Shown here piece after piece: positions 25,292-34,827 of a stretch of 64,000 nucleotides of DNA. The notes beneath the pieces are model-generated. The model searched no databases and was not told where the DNA came from. It saw nothing but the letters and a program-made list of their open reading frames with translations. Source of the stretch: Mangrovimonas aestuarii (GTDB lineage Bacteria > Bacteroidota > Bacteroidia > Flavobacteriales > Flavobacteriaceae); contig NZ_JARACK010000004.1 of assembly GCF_028767185.1 (NCBI RefSeq), positions 62,001 through 126,000 on the forward strand. Reading direction: 5' to 3'. Both the position numbers and the translations under genes were made by a program. Numbering within the stretch: the stretch's first letter is position 1; each line of letters begins with the position of its first letter.

Positions 25292-26548
25292 TTACTCTAG
25301 CCCAAAAGTTGCTTTTACTTTATCTACATAATCCAGCTTTTCCCAAGTGAAAAGTTCAACATCCATGGTTTTTGATTCTCCATTTGGCTGCTCAAAGGTT
25401 TTTGTAACCGTTTTGTTTTCACGTCCCATATGCCCATAAGCGGCAGTTTCGCTATACATAGGTTGACGTAATTTTAAGCGTTCTTCTATTGCTGCAGGAC
25501 GCATATCAAATAATTCTGAAACTTTAGCAGCGATCTCCCCATCAGTCATATTGAACGGGCAAGTGCCATAAGTGTTAACATAGATTCCCATTGGTTCTAC
25601 AACACCAATAGCGTAGCTCACCTGTACTAAAACTTCTTCACAAACTCCCGCCGCTACAAGGTTTTTTGCAATATGCCTAGTGGCATAAGCAGCACTTCGG
25701 TCTACCTTACTCGGGTCTTTTCCAGAAAAAGCACCACCTCCGTGTGCACCTTTACCTCCATAAGTGTCTACAATAATTTTTCTTCCTGTAAGTCCGGTAT
25801 CCCCATGTGGCCCGCCAATAACGAACTTTCCGGTAGGGTTGATGTGGTATTTTATATTGTCATTAAATAACTCCTGCAAATGCTCTGGGAGTTTTGCGAC
25901 TACTCTTGGGATAAGGATTTCTACAATATCCTTGCGGATTTTTTCAAGCATTACCTCATCAGTTCCAAAGTTGTCGTGTTGGGTTGAAACGACAATAGCA
26001 TCGATGCGCTGTGGAATGTTGTCGTCACTGTATTCGATAGTAACCTGACTTTTAGAGTCTGGTCTTAAATAAGTGATATCTTTATTTTCTTTGCGAAGCT
26101 CAGCAAGTTCTTTAAGGATAATGTGCGCCAAATCTAAAGCCAATGGCATATAGTGATTGGTTTCACTTGTAGCGTAACCAAACATCATCCCTTGGTCTCC
26201 AGCGCCTTGTTCTTCTTTTGTAGCGCGGTCAACACCTCTATTAATGTCGTCCGATTGTTCATGGATAGCTGAAAGTACCCCACATGAATTACCGTCAAAC
26301 ATATACTCCCCTTTGGTATATCCTATTTTGTTGATGGTATCTCTGGCAATTTTTTGAACGTCCAGATAAGTGTTTGATCTCACTTCACCAGCCAAGACTA
26401 CCTGGCCAGTTGTAACTAGGGTTTCGCAAGCAACCTTAGAATCTGGGTCGAAAGCTAAAAAATGGTCGATTAGGGCATCACTGATTTGATCTGCCACTTT
26501 ATCGGGGTGCCCCTCAGAAACACTTTCCGAAGTGAATAAGTATGACAT
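25292..26548 (-). CDS. metK: S-adenosylmethionine synthetase
   Basis: Makes SAM from methionine and ATP. The 418-residue protein has the family landmarks [50 protein letters not shown] and [19 protein letters not shown]. It is a single-gene unit with a terminator directly behind it and a structured leader of about 125 bases in front (26549-26677) that looks like a SAM-sensing element. The end product of the methionine operon 2 kb away is its substrate. Confidence 0.97.
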   Translation of the reverse strand: MSYLFTSESVSEGHPDKVADQISDALIDHFLAFDPDSKVACETLVTTGQVVLAGEVRSNTYLDVQKIARDTINKIGYTKGEYMFDGNSCGVLSAIHEQSDDINRGVDRATKEEQGAGDQGMMFGYATSETNHYMPLALDLAHIILKELAELRKENKDITYLRPDSKSQVTIEYSDDNIPQRIDAIVVSTQHDNFGTDEVMLEKIRKDIVEILIPRVVAKLPEHLQELFNDNIKYHINPTGKFVIGGPHGDTGLTGRKIIVDTYGGKGAHGGGAFSGKDPSKVDRSAAYATRHIAKNLVAAGVCEEVLVQVSYAIGVVEPMGIYVNTYGTCPFNMTDGEIAAKVSELFDMRPAAIEERLKLRQPMYSETAAYGHMGRENKTVTKTFEQPNGESKTMDVELFTWEKLDYVDKVKATFGLE

Positions 26549-26577
26549 ACGTACTGTTTTTTGTTGTTAAAATACGG

Positions 26578-26649
26578 AAAAAAAGGATTGCAGCGTATGC
26601 TAAAACGAAGTGTAAAACTGCTTTAGCATTTTTTTACGAGGTTGCAATC
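26578..26649 (-). terminator. Potential intrinsic terminator in the metK leader
   Basis: On the minus strand GATTGCA (26649-26643) can pair with TGCAATC (26592-26586), and inside it ATGCTAAA (26629-26622) with TTTAGCAT (26604-26597). The sequence then runs into seven U residues (26584-26578). The two left arms are the same bases that form the conserved core of the proposed aptamer, so the structures are mutually exclusive. Confidence 0.55.
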
Positions 26650-26667
26650 AGATCAAATTTTTCCTCC
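26620..26667 (-). promoter_or_regulatory. Candidate SAM-II-like riboswitch core upstream of metK
   Basis: Reading leftward from 26667: a GAGG/CCTC stem (26666-26663 with 26641-26638) encloses AUUUGAUCUGAUUGCAA, and GUAAAAAAAUGCUAAAGC follows. From memory of SAM-II riboswitches, the blocks AUUU-(A), AUUGCAA and GCUAAA occur in the same order and spacing. I could not find a good pseudoknot stem by hand, which SAM-II needs, so the class is uncertain. Position directly upstream of metK, at the likely 5' end of the RNA, supports a SAM-sensing role. Confidence 0.45.
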
Positions 26668-26677
26668 TTATTGAGGG

Positions 26678-26685
26678 CAAAAGTA
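26678..26685 (-). promoter_or_regulatory. -7 element of metK
   Basis: TACTTTTG on the minus strand is an exact match to TAnnTTTG. Transcription would start near 26671, just before the structured leader. No TTG stands at the -33 distance. Confidence 0.55.
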
Positions 26686-26748
26686 AGCATTAAATTAAAA
26701 CTAAAAAACTATTATAGGGGATTATGATTGAGTAAGTGCGTTTTACGT

Positions 26749-27981
26749 TTAATGCTCATTTATTCTAAAGTCTGAATATGCGTCCATACCATGTTCATGA
26801 GGGTCAAGACCTTCAAGCTCCTCGCGTTCGCTAACTCGTAATCCTACGGTCTTTTTTAATGTATAGATAATTAGAGTTGCTGAAGCTATACAAAATAAAG
26901 CGTAGCAGGCTACTCCAGTGAGTTGGCTTGTAAACTGTTGCCATCCAGCTAATTTCCCGAAAATGCCAACAGCCAAAGTGCCCCAAATTCCACAGATAAG
27001 ATGAACTGTTATGGCTCCAACGGGGTCATCAAGTTTAATTTTATCTATTAAAGAAACACCAAAAACTATAATTGCACCTGCCAGGCCTCCAATAACTATT
27101 GCGTTTATTGGAGACATAATATCCGCTCCAGCCGTTATGGCTACTAATCCGCCTAAAATGCCATTTAAAAACATGGTGAGATCGAAGTTTTTAAAAATGA
27201 GTGAAGAGCATAGTAAAGCAAACAATCCGCCTGAGGCAGCAGCAAGTGATGTTGTAACAAGAGTAATAGAGGTTAATTCTGGATTTGCAGAAAGGACAGA
27301 GCCTCCATTAAAACCAAACCATCCCAGCCAAAGAATAAGAACCCCAGCTGTTGCCAAGGGGATGTTATGTCCTTTAATGGGCATAGCCTTTCCGTTTCTG
27401 AATTTTCCAATCCTAGCTCCCAATAGCCAAACTGCAACCAAAGCAGCCCATCCTCCCACAGAGTGAACCAGAGTAGAGCCTGCAAAGTCATAGAAAGGAA
27501 CTTCTAACTGTTGAAGAAATCCGCCGCCCCATTTCCATGACCCAGCAATAGGATAGACAATGCCAATGTATAGTACAACAAAAATCATAAACGATTCCAC
27601 TTTTATGCGTTCTGCGACTGCGCCAGAAACAATTGTTGCTGCTGTAGCAGCAAACATCCCCTGGAACAAAAACTCTGTCCAGTAGGTATAACCCGTATTG
27701 TAATCTAGGTTTAAGGTCCCGGCAGTTGTGAGCGGTTCGTGGAGCCCCATGCTCTTTAAGCCAATAAAACCGTTGAAAGTTCCTGGGTACATTAATCCAA
27801 AACCAATAAAATAATATAGCAATATTCCGCTGGTAATTATAAAAATGTTCTTAAAGAGTACGTTGATGGTGTTTTTTTGTCGTGTAAGTCCAATCTCCAA
27901 AAAAGCAAAGCCTAAGTGCATGAAAAATACCAAAGCTGTGCAAATCATCATCCAAACGTTGTTGATAGTTAGTGTGTCCAT
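26749..27981 (-). CDS. amt: Ammonium transporter
   Basis: Amt family channel that takes up ammonium across the inner membrane. The 410 residues form about eleven hydrophobic helices with landmarks such as FLEIGLTRQKN, FQGMFAATAATIVSGAVAER, DFAGSTLVHSVGGWAAL and GWFGFNGGS. The conserved pore-lining His of the family is in DFAGSTLVHSVGG. The PII gene lies 6 bases upstream, the classical amtB-glnK pairing, in which PII plugs the channel when nitrogen is plentiful. Confidence 0.95.
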   Translation of the reverse strand: MDTLTINNVWMMICTALVFFMHLGFAFLEIGLTRQKNTINVLFKNIFIITSGILLYYFIGFGLMYPGTFNGFIGLKSMGLHEPLTTAGTLNLDYNTGYTYWTEFLFQGMFAATAATIVSGAVAERIKVESFMIFVVLYIGIVYPIAGSWKWGGGFLQQLEVPFYDFAGSTLVHSVGGWAALVAVWLLGARIGKFRNGKAMPIKGHNIPLATAGVLILWLGWFGFNGGSVLSANPELTSITLVTTSLAAASGGLFALLCSSLIFKNFDLTMFLNGILGGLVAITAGADIMSPINAIVIGGLAGAIIVFGVSLIDKIKLDDPVGAITVHLICGIWGTLAVGIFGKLAGWQQFTSQLTGVACYALFCIASATLIIYTLKKTVGLRVSEREELEGLDPHEHGMDAYSDFRINEH

Positions 27982-27987
27982 GATTTT

Positions 27988-28326
27988 TTAGTTTAATGAT
28001 GTTTCTCCTTGTTCGTTTGTTCTTATTCGGTAGCATTCGTTGACATCTGATACGAAAAGCTTTCCGTCTCCTACTTCTCCAGTTTGAGACGTGTTCAAAA
28101 TAGTTTGTATGGTAATATTGGCAATGTCATCGTTAACAACAATGACAAGGTAGCGTCTTTGAATATCTGTTGTGCTATAGGGGACTCCTCGATAAACTGA
28201 TCCTTTTTTTTCATTTCCCACTCCAGTAACATCCCAGTAAGTGAAAAAAATGATTCCAATGTTGTGTAATGCGTGTTTTACATCGTAGAATTTTGATTTT
28301 CTAATTACAGCTTCAATTTTTTTCAT
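27988..28326 (-). CDS. glnB: PII nitrogen regulatory protein
   Basis: 112 residues. PII trimers sense 2-oxoglutarate and ATP/ADP and control Amt and other partners through the T-loop. The start MKKIEAVIRKSKFYDVKHAL fits the family. The T-loop region is GVGNEKKGSVYRGVPYSTTD, with Tyr50 at the position that is uridylylated in proteobacteria, but the residues after it (STTDIQRR) are unlike the usual VDFLPK. The gene is immediately upstream of amt, so it is GlnK-like in context; which paralogue name is right cannot be decided here. Confidence 0.9.
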   Translation of the reverse strand: MKKIEAVIRKSKFYDVKHALHNIGIIFFTYWDVTGVGNEKKGSVYRGVPYSTTDIQRRYLVIVVNDDIANITIQTILNTSQTGEVGDGKLFVSDVNECYRIRTNEQGETSLN

Positions 28327-28569
28327 AAAGTCTTAGTTTTCAGTTAATTTAGTGAAATTTGTCAAAACAACCCTCTTGATTTTGGGGTTGGTTTGTTGAA
28401 AATCGACGTAAAAACATTTTTAGCCCATGAAAATTACGGGGCGCTTATATTTTTATTGTGTTTTTTTTGGTGTTTTATGGTTGTTAAAATAGACTTTGGG
28501 GAGTGTCCTCAAAAATTTTATATACATAGTATATAAGAGTGGTTACCAAAAAAAAACAGCGTTAAAAAT
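28327..28569. other. Divergent intergenic region between glnB and the met operon
   Basis: No gene. An imperfect inverted repeat (CAAA-A-CAACCC with GGGTTG-G-TTTG, 28363-28395) lies about 40 bases before the glnB start. A near-perfect palindrome TATATAC-ATA-GTATATA occupies 28519-28535 and could be a regulator binding site for either side. Confidence 0.5.
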
Positions 28570-28601
28570 TTGGAAATTAATTTTTTGTGATTGAATATTT
28601 G
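28570..28601 (+). promoter_or_regulatory. Promoter of the methionine operon
   Basis: TTG (28570-28572), a 21-base spacer and AATATTTG (28594-28601, one mismatch to TAnnTTTG). It places the RNA start about 25 bases before the riboswitch. Confidence 0.5.
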
Positions 28602-28631
28602 TGCTCACGAAGTTCAAAACACTTAATGAGA

Positions 28632-28737
28632 TGTTATCAAGAAAGGTGGAGGGACTAGACCCTTTGAAGCCTTAGCAACCCTTTGTTCTATACAAAGAAG
28701 GTGCTACATTCTACCAAGTTTGCTTGGATAGATAACT
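28632..28737 (+). ncRNA. SAM-I (S-box) riboswitch aptamer
   Basis: The P1 stem pairs GTTATC (28633-28638) with GATAAC (28731-28736). Inside it are the invariant S-box blocks: AAGAAAGGTGGAGGGACT, the kink-turn region, GAAGCCTTAGCAACC, the P3 hairpin CTTTGT/ACAAAG, AAGGTGCTACATTC, and the P4 hairpin CCAAG/CTTGG. This is a textbook SAM-I fold. Binding of SAM should reduce expression of the downstream methionine genes. Confidence 0.93.
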
Positions 28738-28851
28738 AAAAACAGCTTTTGCATCCTGCAAAGGTCTGTGCAATTTCTTTATAACATTTTTCTTTAAGTA
28801 CGCCTGAAAGGGCTTGGGCATAATTTTTATTAACTCAAAAAACAAAGAAAA
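28738..28851 (+). promoter_or_regulatory. Expression platform of the SAM-I riboswitch
   Basis: The 114 bases between aptamer and start codon contain an 8-bp hairpin CTTTTGCA/TGCAAAGG (28746-28753 and 28757-28764) without a U-run, and a second weak GC-rich turn near 28802-28816 before T-rich sequence. I cannot tell whether control is by termination or at translation. Confidence 0.5.
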
Positions 28852-30027
28852 ATGAGCGCAACAAAAATCATTCACGCTGTACCTAGCGATCCGTTAACAG
28901 GAGCTATTTCTGTACCAGTCTACCAAACATCAACCTTTGTTCAGGATGCGCCAGGAGTGAACAAGGGATTTGACTACGCAAGAACAAACAATCCAACCCG
29001 AAAAGTATTGGAAGACTTGGTGGCTTTCTTAGAAGGGGGGCATAGTGGCTTTGCCTTTTCCACGGGTTTAGCAGCTATTGATGCTGTTTTAAAACTCTTA
29101 TCTTCAGGTGATGAAATTATCGCCGTAGATGACATCTACGGAGGGGCGTACCGATTGTTTACCCATGTTTATGAAAAATTAGGCGTTAAGGTCAATTATG
29201 TCGATACAACCGATGCCGATAATGTTGCTCATGCCATAAGCAGCAAAACGAAATTGATTTGGATAGAGTCGCCAACAAATCCAACACTGAAGGTTTCTAA
29301 TATTGAAAAAATATCAAAGATTGCAAAAAGTGTAGGGGCATTGCTGGTGGTCGATAACACTTTTGCAAGTCCTATAGCTCAACAACCGTTAAAGCTTGGA
29401 GCCGATATTCTTATTCACAGTGGAACAAAATATATTGCCGGGCACTCCGATTTAGTTGCAGGACTGGTAGTGACCAAGACGAAAGAACTTTCGGAAAAAA
29501 TCAAGTTTGTTCATAATGCAAGTGGAGCTGTATTGGGGCCTTGGGATTGCTTCTTGACCATTCGTGGAATAGAAACTCTGGACTTGAGATATAAAAAACA
29601 ATGCGAAAATGCCTTTTCCGTTGCGGCTTTCTTAAGTCAACAGGAATTTGTCGATGAAGTACATTATCCGGGGTTGGTAACCCATAAAAACCATGAGATT
29701 GCTAAAAAGCAACAAAATGGATTGTTCGGAGGTATTGTTTCTTTTTCCCTAAAATTGGATACCCAAGAAGCAGCAAACGCTTTCGTAACAAATACTAAAT
29801 ACTTCAAATTGGCAGAGAGTTTAGGTGGGATTAAGAGCTTGCTTTGCCACCCCGCTCAAATGACCCATGCGTCAATTCCAAGAGAACGTCGATTAACATC
29901 TGGTATTAAAGATTCTTTAATCAGATTGTCATGTGGAATAGAAGAAGCCGATGACCTAATCGGTGATTTAAGAAAAGCATTCGAAGTAGTTAAACACTTA
30001 AACCAATTGAAAGATGTCAAAAAATAA
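28852..30027 (+). CDS. Cys/Met-metabolism PLP enzyme (cystathionine gamma-synthase or acylhomoserine sulfhydrylase)
   Basis: 391 residues of the trans-sulfuration PLP family, which joins an activated homoserine with cysteine or sulfide. Family marks: YQTSTFVQ, YARTNNPTRKVLE, the DNTFASPIAQQPL segment, and the PLP Lys193 in HSGTKYIAGHSD. The C-terminal SLGGIKSLLCHPAQMTHA is typical of gamma-synthase and sulfhydrylase enzymes. The riboswitch and the downstream genes place it in methionine synthesis. Sequence alone does not settle whether cystathionine or homocysteine is the product. The stop overlaps the next gene by 14 bases. Confidence 0.9.
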   Translation: MSATKIIHAVPSDPLTGAISVPVYQTSTFVQDAPGVNKGFDYARTNNPTRKVLEDLVAFLEGGHSGFAFSTGLAAIDAVLKLLSSGDEIIAVDDIYGGAYRLFTHVYEKLGVKVNYVDTTDADNVAHAISSKTKLIWIESPTNPTLKVSNIEKISKIAKSVGALLVVDNTFASPIAQQPLKLGADILIHSGTKYIAGHSDLVAGLVVTKTKELSEKIKFVHNASGAVLGPWDCFLTIRGIETLDLRYKKQCENAFSVAAFLSQQEFVDEVHYPGLVTHKNHEIAKKQQNGLFGGIVSFSLKLDTQEAANAFVTNTKYFKLAESLGGIKSLLCHPAQMTHASIPRERRLTSGIKDSLIRLSCGIEEADDLIGDLRKAFEVVKHLNQLKDVKK

Positions 30028-31096
30028 GCAAATAACCATTGTTGTTTTCGGGATAGGCAATGTAGGGAGTACATTGATAAATCAAATTTTAGAGGCAAAA
30101 GGAGTACTTCTTGAAAAGCAAAATCTAGAAGTTAAGATTCCCGTTATAGCGAATTCAAAGTATGTGTTTTTCGACAGGGCAGGAATGGGCAAAAATTGGG
30201 AGTTGGATTTTGAAGCGAGTTCTGTGCCGTATTCTATAGAAGATGTAATCAACCATGTAAATGATTGGGGCTATAAAAACTTAATCGCTATAGATGCGAC
30301 GGCCAGTAAAGAATTTGTAGAGCATTATATTCCGTTAGTGGAAAATGGATTTAATATCGTTTCGGCCAATAAAGTGGCAAATACCTTGGATTATGCCTAT
30401 TACAAAGCATTAAGAGAGACTCTAAAAATTAATAATAAGACATTCTTGTATGAAACCAATGTAGGAGCTGGTTTGCCAGTGATTGAAACCATAAAAAAAC
30501 TCCATGAGTCAGGTGAGAAGATCGAAAAAGTACGAGGCGTATTTTCGGGATCGTTAAGCTATATTTTTAATACATTTTCCAAATGCGATAAGCTATTTTC
30601 TACTGTTTTGACAGAAGCTTCATCTTTGGGGCTTACCGAACCCGATGCCCGTGAAGATTTATCGGGCAACGATGTGGCGAGAAAGCTTTTGATCTTAGCT
30701 CGGGAACTCGATATAAATAAGGAGTTAATAGATGTTAAAGTAGAGGGCTTGGTACCAAAAAACTTGAAAGGAAAAACTACTGTACATCAGTTCAATAAGC
30801 GACTCAAGGAATTGGATAATACTTTTAAGCATAAAAAGCAGGATCTTCAAGAAGGACAGGTTTTGAGGTATGTGGGGGAATTGGATGTGGTTTCCCAAAA
30901 TTTGGAAGTAAAGCTAGTGCAAGAAATAAAAAGTTCTCCTTTGGGACAGTTGCAGGGCGCAGATACGGTATTTGAAATTTTTACTGAATCTTATAAAGAA
31001 ACGCCTTTGGTAATTCAGGGTGCTGGAGCAGGAAAATCAGTTACAGCCAGGGGAGTGTTTTCAGATGTTATAAAAATAGCACAACATTTAAATTAA
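30014..31096 (+). CDS. hom: Homoserine dehydrogenase
   Basis: Reduces aspartate semialdehyde to homoserine, the branch-point to methionine and threonine. The 360-residue protein has the Rossmann motif VVFGIGNVGSTLI, ATASKEFVEHY, SANKVANTLDY and the catalytic region LTEPDAREDLSGNDVARKLL with the active-site Lys. It lacks both an aspartokinase domain and a C-terminal ACT domain, so it should not be feedback-inhibited by threonine through an ACT module. It overlaps the preceding gene by 14 bases, and metH starts 4 bases after it. Confidence 0.93.
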   Translation: MSKNKQITIVVFGIGNVGSTLINQILEAKGVLLEKQNLEVKIPVIANSKYVFFDRAGMGKNWELDFEASSVPYSIEDVINHVNDWGYKNLIAIDATASKEFVEHYIPLVENGFNIVSANKVANTLDYAYYKALRETLKINNKTFLYETNVGAGLPVIETIKKLHESGEKIEKVRGVFSGSLSYIFNTFSKCDKLFSTVLTEASSLGLTEPDAREDLSGNDVARKLLILARELDINKELIDVKVEGLVPKNLKGKTTVHQFNKRLKELDNTFKHKKQDLQEGQVLRYVGELDVVSQNLEVKLVQEIKSSPLGQLQGADTVFEIFTESYKETPLVIQGAGAGKSVTARGVFSDVIKIAQHLN

Positions 31097-31100
31097 GGTC

Positions 31101-32099
31101 ATGGCAAATATTTGGGAAGAACTGGAGAAAAGAATTTTGGTGCTTGATGGTGCTATGGGAACTATGCTTCAGAGGTATAAATTTTCTGAAGAGGATTTTC
31201 GAGGAGAGCGGTTTAAGGATTTCCATCTACCATTAAAGGGTAATAATGATTTATTGTCTTTAACGCAACCTCGAGCTATTGCGGAAATCCATCGTCAGTA
31301 TTTTGAGGTAGGAGCAGATATTGTTGAAACGAATACCTTTTCATCGACAACTATTGCAATGGCAGATTATGGTTTGGAGGATATGGTTTATGAACTGAAT
31401 TACCAATCAGCAAAAATCGCCAAGGAAGTTGCTTTGGAATTTACAAAAGCCAATCCTCAAAAACCTCGATTTGTTGCCGGAAGTATTGGACCTACTAATA
31501 GAACGGCCAGTTTATCCCCAGATGTCAATAGGCCCGAGTTTAGAGCAGTAACTTTTGATGAATTAAGAATAGCATATCAACAGCAAGTTGAAGCTTTGCT
31601 GGATGGAGGTGTAGATGTGTTATTGGTAGAAACCGTATTCGATACTTTAAACGCCAAAGCAGCTTTATTTGCTATCGAAGATGTTAAAGAAGCCAGAGGT
31701 GTTGATGTTCCTATTATGGTGTCGGGAACCATAACCGATGCTTCTGGTAGAACATTATCGGGGCAAACCGTTGAAGCGTTTTTAATTTCGATACAACATA
31801 TTCCTTTGCTTAGTGTAGGTTTCAATTGCGCCCTAGGTGCGGCGCAGTTGAAACCTTATTTACAACGATTGTCCCAAGAAACTGGTTTTTTTACTTCTGC
31901 ACACCCCAATGCTGGTTTGCCCAACGCCTTTGGGGAGTACGATCAAAGCCCTAAGCAAATGCAGGAATTGATTAAGGAGTATTTAGAGCATGGGCTTGTT
32001 AATATCATAGGAGGTTGCTGTGGAACAACGCCAGACCATATAAAAGCCATTTCCGAAGTGTTAGCGTTTTATACACCAAGAGAAGCTGTGGCAAATTAA
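31101..32099 (+). CDS. metH: Methionine synthase, homocysteine-binding subunit (split MetH)
   Basis: 332 residues corresponding to the N-terminal module of cobalamin-dependent methionine synthase. LVLDGAMGTMLQRYKF is the classical start. The zinc ligands that activate homocysteine are Cys243 (VGFNCALGA) and Cys306-Cys307 (IGGCCGTTPDH). In E. coli this module is fused to the others in one chain of about 1,200 residues; here it ends with a real stop and the remaining modules start 16 bases later. The two proteins must work together. Confidence 0.93.
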   Translation: MANIWEELEKRILVLDGAMGTMLQRYKFSEEDFRGERFKDFHLPLKGNNDLLSLTQPRAIAEIHRQYFEVGADIVETNTFSSTTIAMADYGLEDMVYELNYQSAKIAKEVALEFTKANPQKPRFVAGSIGPTNRTASLSPDVNRPEFRAVTFDELRIAYQQQVEALLDGGVDVLLVETVFDTLNAKAALFAIEDVKEARGVDVPIMVSGTITDASGRTLSGQTVEAFLISIQHIPLLSVGFNCALGAAQLKPYLQRLSQETGFFTSAHPNAGLPNAFGEYDQSPKQMQELIKEYLEHGLVNIIGGCCGTTPDHIKAISEVLAFYTPREAVAN

Positions 32100-32114
32100 T
32101 AAAGAAGAAGACTT

Positions 32115-34793
32115 ATGGGACTTAACAATAAATATCTTAGTTTGTCAGGGTTGGAGCCTTTGGTAGTAACTCCAGGAAGCAACTTTATCAATATAGGTGA
32201 ACGAACCAATGTTACTGGTTCGCGTAAGTTTTTAAGGTTGATAAAAGAAGAAAATTATGCCGAAGCTTTAAATGTAGCTAGAGAACAGGTTGAAAACGGA
32301 GCTCAAATTCTTGACGTCAATATGGATGAAGGAATGCTTGACGGTGTTGGGGCTATGACTACTTTTCTTAATTTGATTGCTTCCGAACCTGATATCGCTC
32401 GAATTCCAATAATGATTGATAGTTCTAAGTGGGAAATCTTAGAAGCAGGGCTAAAAGTCGTTCAGGGTAAATGTGTGGTGAACTCTATAAGTTTAAAGGA
32501 AGGGGAAGGCGAGTTTGTACGTCAAGCTAGATTGGTAAAACGTTACGGAGCAGCTGTAGTTGTTATGGCTTTTGATGAATTGGGGCAAGCAGATACGTAT
32601 CAACGTAGGATAGATATTTGCAAGCGATCGTATCATATTTTGGTGGATGAGATAGGTTTTCATCCCCAGGATATTATTTTCGATCCGAACATCTTTCCTG
32701 TCGCAACAGGTTTGGAGGAACACAGGACCTATGCAATCGATTTTTTTAAAGCCACCCAATGGATTAAGGGAAATCTTCCACATGTTAATGTTTCTGGCGG
32801 CGTGAGTAATGTGTCTTTTTCATTTCGAGGAAACGATACGGTTAGGGAGGCTATGCATTCGGCCTTTCTATATCATGCTATAAAGTATGGGATGACTCTC
32901 GGGATTGTTAACCCAACCTTGTTGACGGTTTACGATGATATACCAAAAGATCTTTTGGAGCATGTTGAGGATGTTCTTTTTGATAAGCGAGAGGATGCAA
33001 CCGAGCGACTATTGGAGTTTGCTCAAACCGTTAAGTCTAAAGCCAAAATAGATGAAACTAAGGTTTTAGAGTGGCGAAATCTACCGTTACAGGATAGAAT
33101 TATTCATGGTTTAGTCAAGGGGATTGATGCTTTTGTGATTGAAGATGTAGAGGAAGCAAGGTTACAAGCGGATAAACCTTTGGCTGTGATTGAGGGACCT
33201 TTAATGGAGGGGATGAATGTTGTTGGAGATTTATTTGGTAGTGGGAAAATGTTCTTGCCCCAGGTAGTGAAGTCGGCCAGGGTAATGAAAAAAGCAGTGG
33301 CTTATCTAAAGCCATTTATCGAAACCGATAAAAACGGGAAAGTTGAGTCTTCTGGAAAGGTGTTGATGGCTACCGTTAAAGGTGATGTTCACGATATTGG
33401 GAAGAATATTGTGAGTGTTGTTTTGGGGTGCAATAATTATGAGGTAATTGATTTGGGGGTGATGGTACCACCGGAAACTATTATAGAAACTGCTAAAAAA
33501 GAAAAGGTTGATGTAATTGGTTTGAGCGGTTTGATTACGCCGTCATTAGATGAAATGGTCTATGTTTCTAAACAAATGGAATCTCATAACTTTAAGGTGC
33601 CATTATTGATTGGAGGAGCAACAACGTCTCGCGCGCACACTGCAGTAAAGATTGCACCTAATTATCAAAATACAGTGGTGCATATTAACGACGCCTCGCG
33701 GGCGGTAACAGTAGTTGGGAAGTTATTGCAGCAAAACAATAGGGATTATAAAAAAGAAATTAGAGAGGAATACGATACGTTCAGAAACCGGTTTTTAAAG
33801 CGTAATAAACAAAAAGCTTATTTAAGTTTAGAAGAGGCGAGAGCTAATAAGTTTAAAATAAACTGGGATGAAGCGGATTTGATTTCACCAAATCGATTAG
33901 GAGTTGAAGTTTGGGATGAATTCGATCTGAAAAAATTAGAGCCTTATATAGATTGGTCACCGTTTTTTAGAAGTTGGGATTTACATGGTAAGTTCCCTGA
34001 AATCCTTTCAGATGATATTGTTGGAGGGCAAGCAACAGAACTTTTTAATGATTCTCAAATCCTTTTGAAAAGAGTTGTAAATGAAAAGTTGCTGAAGGCA
34101 AAAGCTGTTTTTGGATTGTTCAAAGCAAATACTGTAAACAATGATGATATTGAAGTTTATGATGGACAAGGATATCTTCAAGCGACTTTTTTAACACTTC
34201 GCCAGCAATTGAGAAAAAAAGAAGGTGTTCCCAATTTTGCATTGGCTGATTTTATAGCACCAAAATCAATTGGCAAGAAAGATTATATAGGAGGATTTTG
34301 TGTAACTGCAGGTTTCGGAACGAAAGAGCTTGCTGAAGAATTTGAAGCCAATCATGATGATTACAATGCTATAATGATTAAAGCTTTGGCCGATAGATTT
34401 GCTGAAGCATTTGCTGAGTATCTTCATGAATATATCCGCAGGGAGGCTTGGGGCTATGCAAAAGAAGAGCTCTTGTCAAATGAAGAATTGATAAGAGAGA
34501 AGTATAAGGGAATCAGACCGGCGCCAGGATACCCCGCTTGTCCTGACCATTTGGAAAAACAAACGTTATGGGAGTTGTTGAAAGTCAAGGAGCATATAGG
34601 GGTTCAACTGACCGAGCATTTGGCTATGTGGCCTGCAGCAAGTGTTAGTGGTTACTATTTTGGTAATACGGAAGCAAAGTATTTTGGATTGGGGAAAATA
34701 GAACAAGACCAGCTTAAGGATTATGCCAAACGCAGGAGCATTAGTTTAAATGAAGCCGAAAAATGGTTGGATCCAAACTTGAATGGAAATTGA
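32115..34793 (+). CDS. metH: Methionine synthase, folate/cobalamin/activation subunit (split MetH)
   Basis: 892 residues with the other three MetH modules in order. The pterin-binding (methyltetrahydrofolate) domain begins at [16 protein letters not shown]. The cap and cobalamin domain has [16 protein letters not shown], with His426 as the lower ligand of B12. The C-terminal SAM-dependent activation domain carries [15 protein letters not shown]. Together with the 332-residue subunit it makes a complete enzyme that forms methionine. It is preceded by a 15-base gap and followed by metF 34 bases later in the same operon. Confidence 0.95.
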   Translation: MGLNNKYLSLSGLEPLVVTPGSNFINIGERTNVTGSRKFLRLIKEENYAEALNVAREQVENGAQILDVNMDEGMLDGVGAMTTFLNLIASEPDIARIPIMIDSSKWEILEAGLKVVQGKCVVNSISLKEGEGEFVRQARLVKRYGAAVVVMAFDELGQADTYQRRIDICKRSYHILVDEIGFHPQDIIFDPNIFPVATGLEEHRTYAIDFFKATQWIKGNLPHVNVSGGVSNVSFSFRGNDTVREAMHSAFLYHAIKYGMTLGIVNPTLLTVYDDIPKDLLEHVEDVLFDKREDATERLLEFAQTVKSKAKIDETKVLEWRNLPLQDRIIHGLVKGIDAFVIEDVEEARLQADKPLAVIEGPLMEGMNVVGDLFGSGKMFLPQVVKSARVMKKAVAYLKPFIETDKNGKVESSGKVLMATVKGDVHDIGKNIVSVVLGCNNYEVIDLGVMVPPETIIETAKKEKVDVIGLSGLITPSLDEMVYVSKQMESHNFKVPLLIGGATTSRAHTAVKIAPNYQNTVVHINDASRAVTVVGKLLQQNNRDYKKEIREEYDTFRNRFLKRNKQKAYLSLEEARANKFKINWDEADLISPNRLGVEVWDEFDLKKLEPYIDWSPFFRSWDLHGKFPEILSDDIVGGQATELFNDSQILLKRVVNEKLLKAKAVFGLFKANTVNNDDIEVYDGQGYLQATFLTLRQQLRKKEGVPNFALADFIAPKSIGKKDYIGGFCVTAGFGTKELAEEFEANHDDYNAIMIKALADRFAEAFAEYLHEYIRREAWGYAKEELLSNEELIREKYKGIRPAPGYPACPDHLEKQTLWELLKVKEHIGVQLTEHLAMWPAASVSGYYFGNTEAKYFGLGKIEQDQLKDYAKRRSISLNEAEKWLDPNLNGN

Positions 34794-34827
34794 AATGTTC
34801 AAAAATGCAATATTCAGATATAAGTAA

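Noticed and set aside
27011-27466. Long open frame on the plus strand inside amt
   Set aside because: It is antisense to a strongly conserved transporter, with a composition (Pro, Thr, Lys) typical of shadow frames, and no promoter of its own.
28327-28600. Sigma-54 promoter for glnB-amt
   Set aside because: No TGGCAC-N5-TTGC type element is present, and sigma-54 promoters are not expected for this pair in the lineage.
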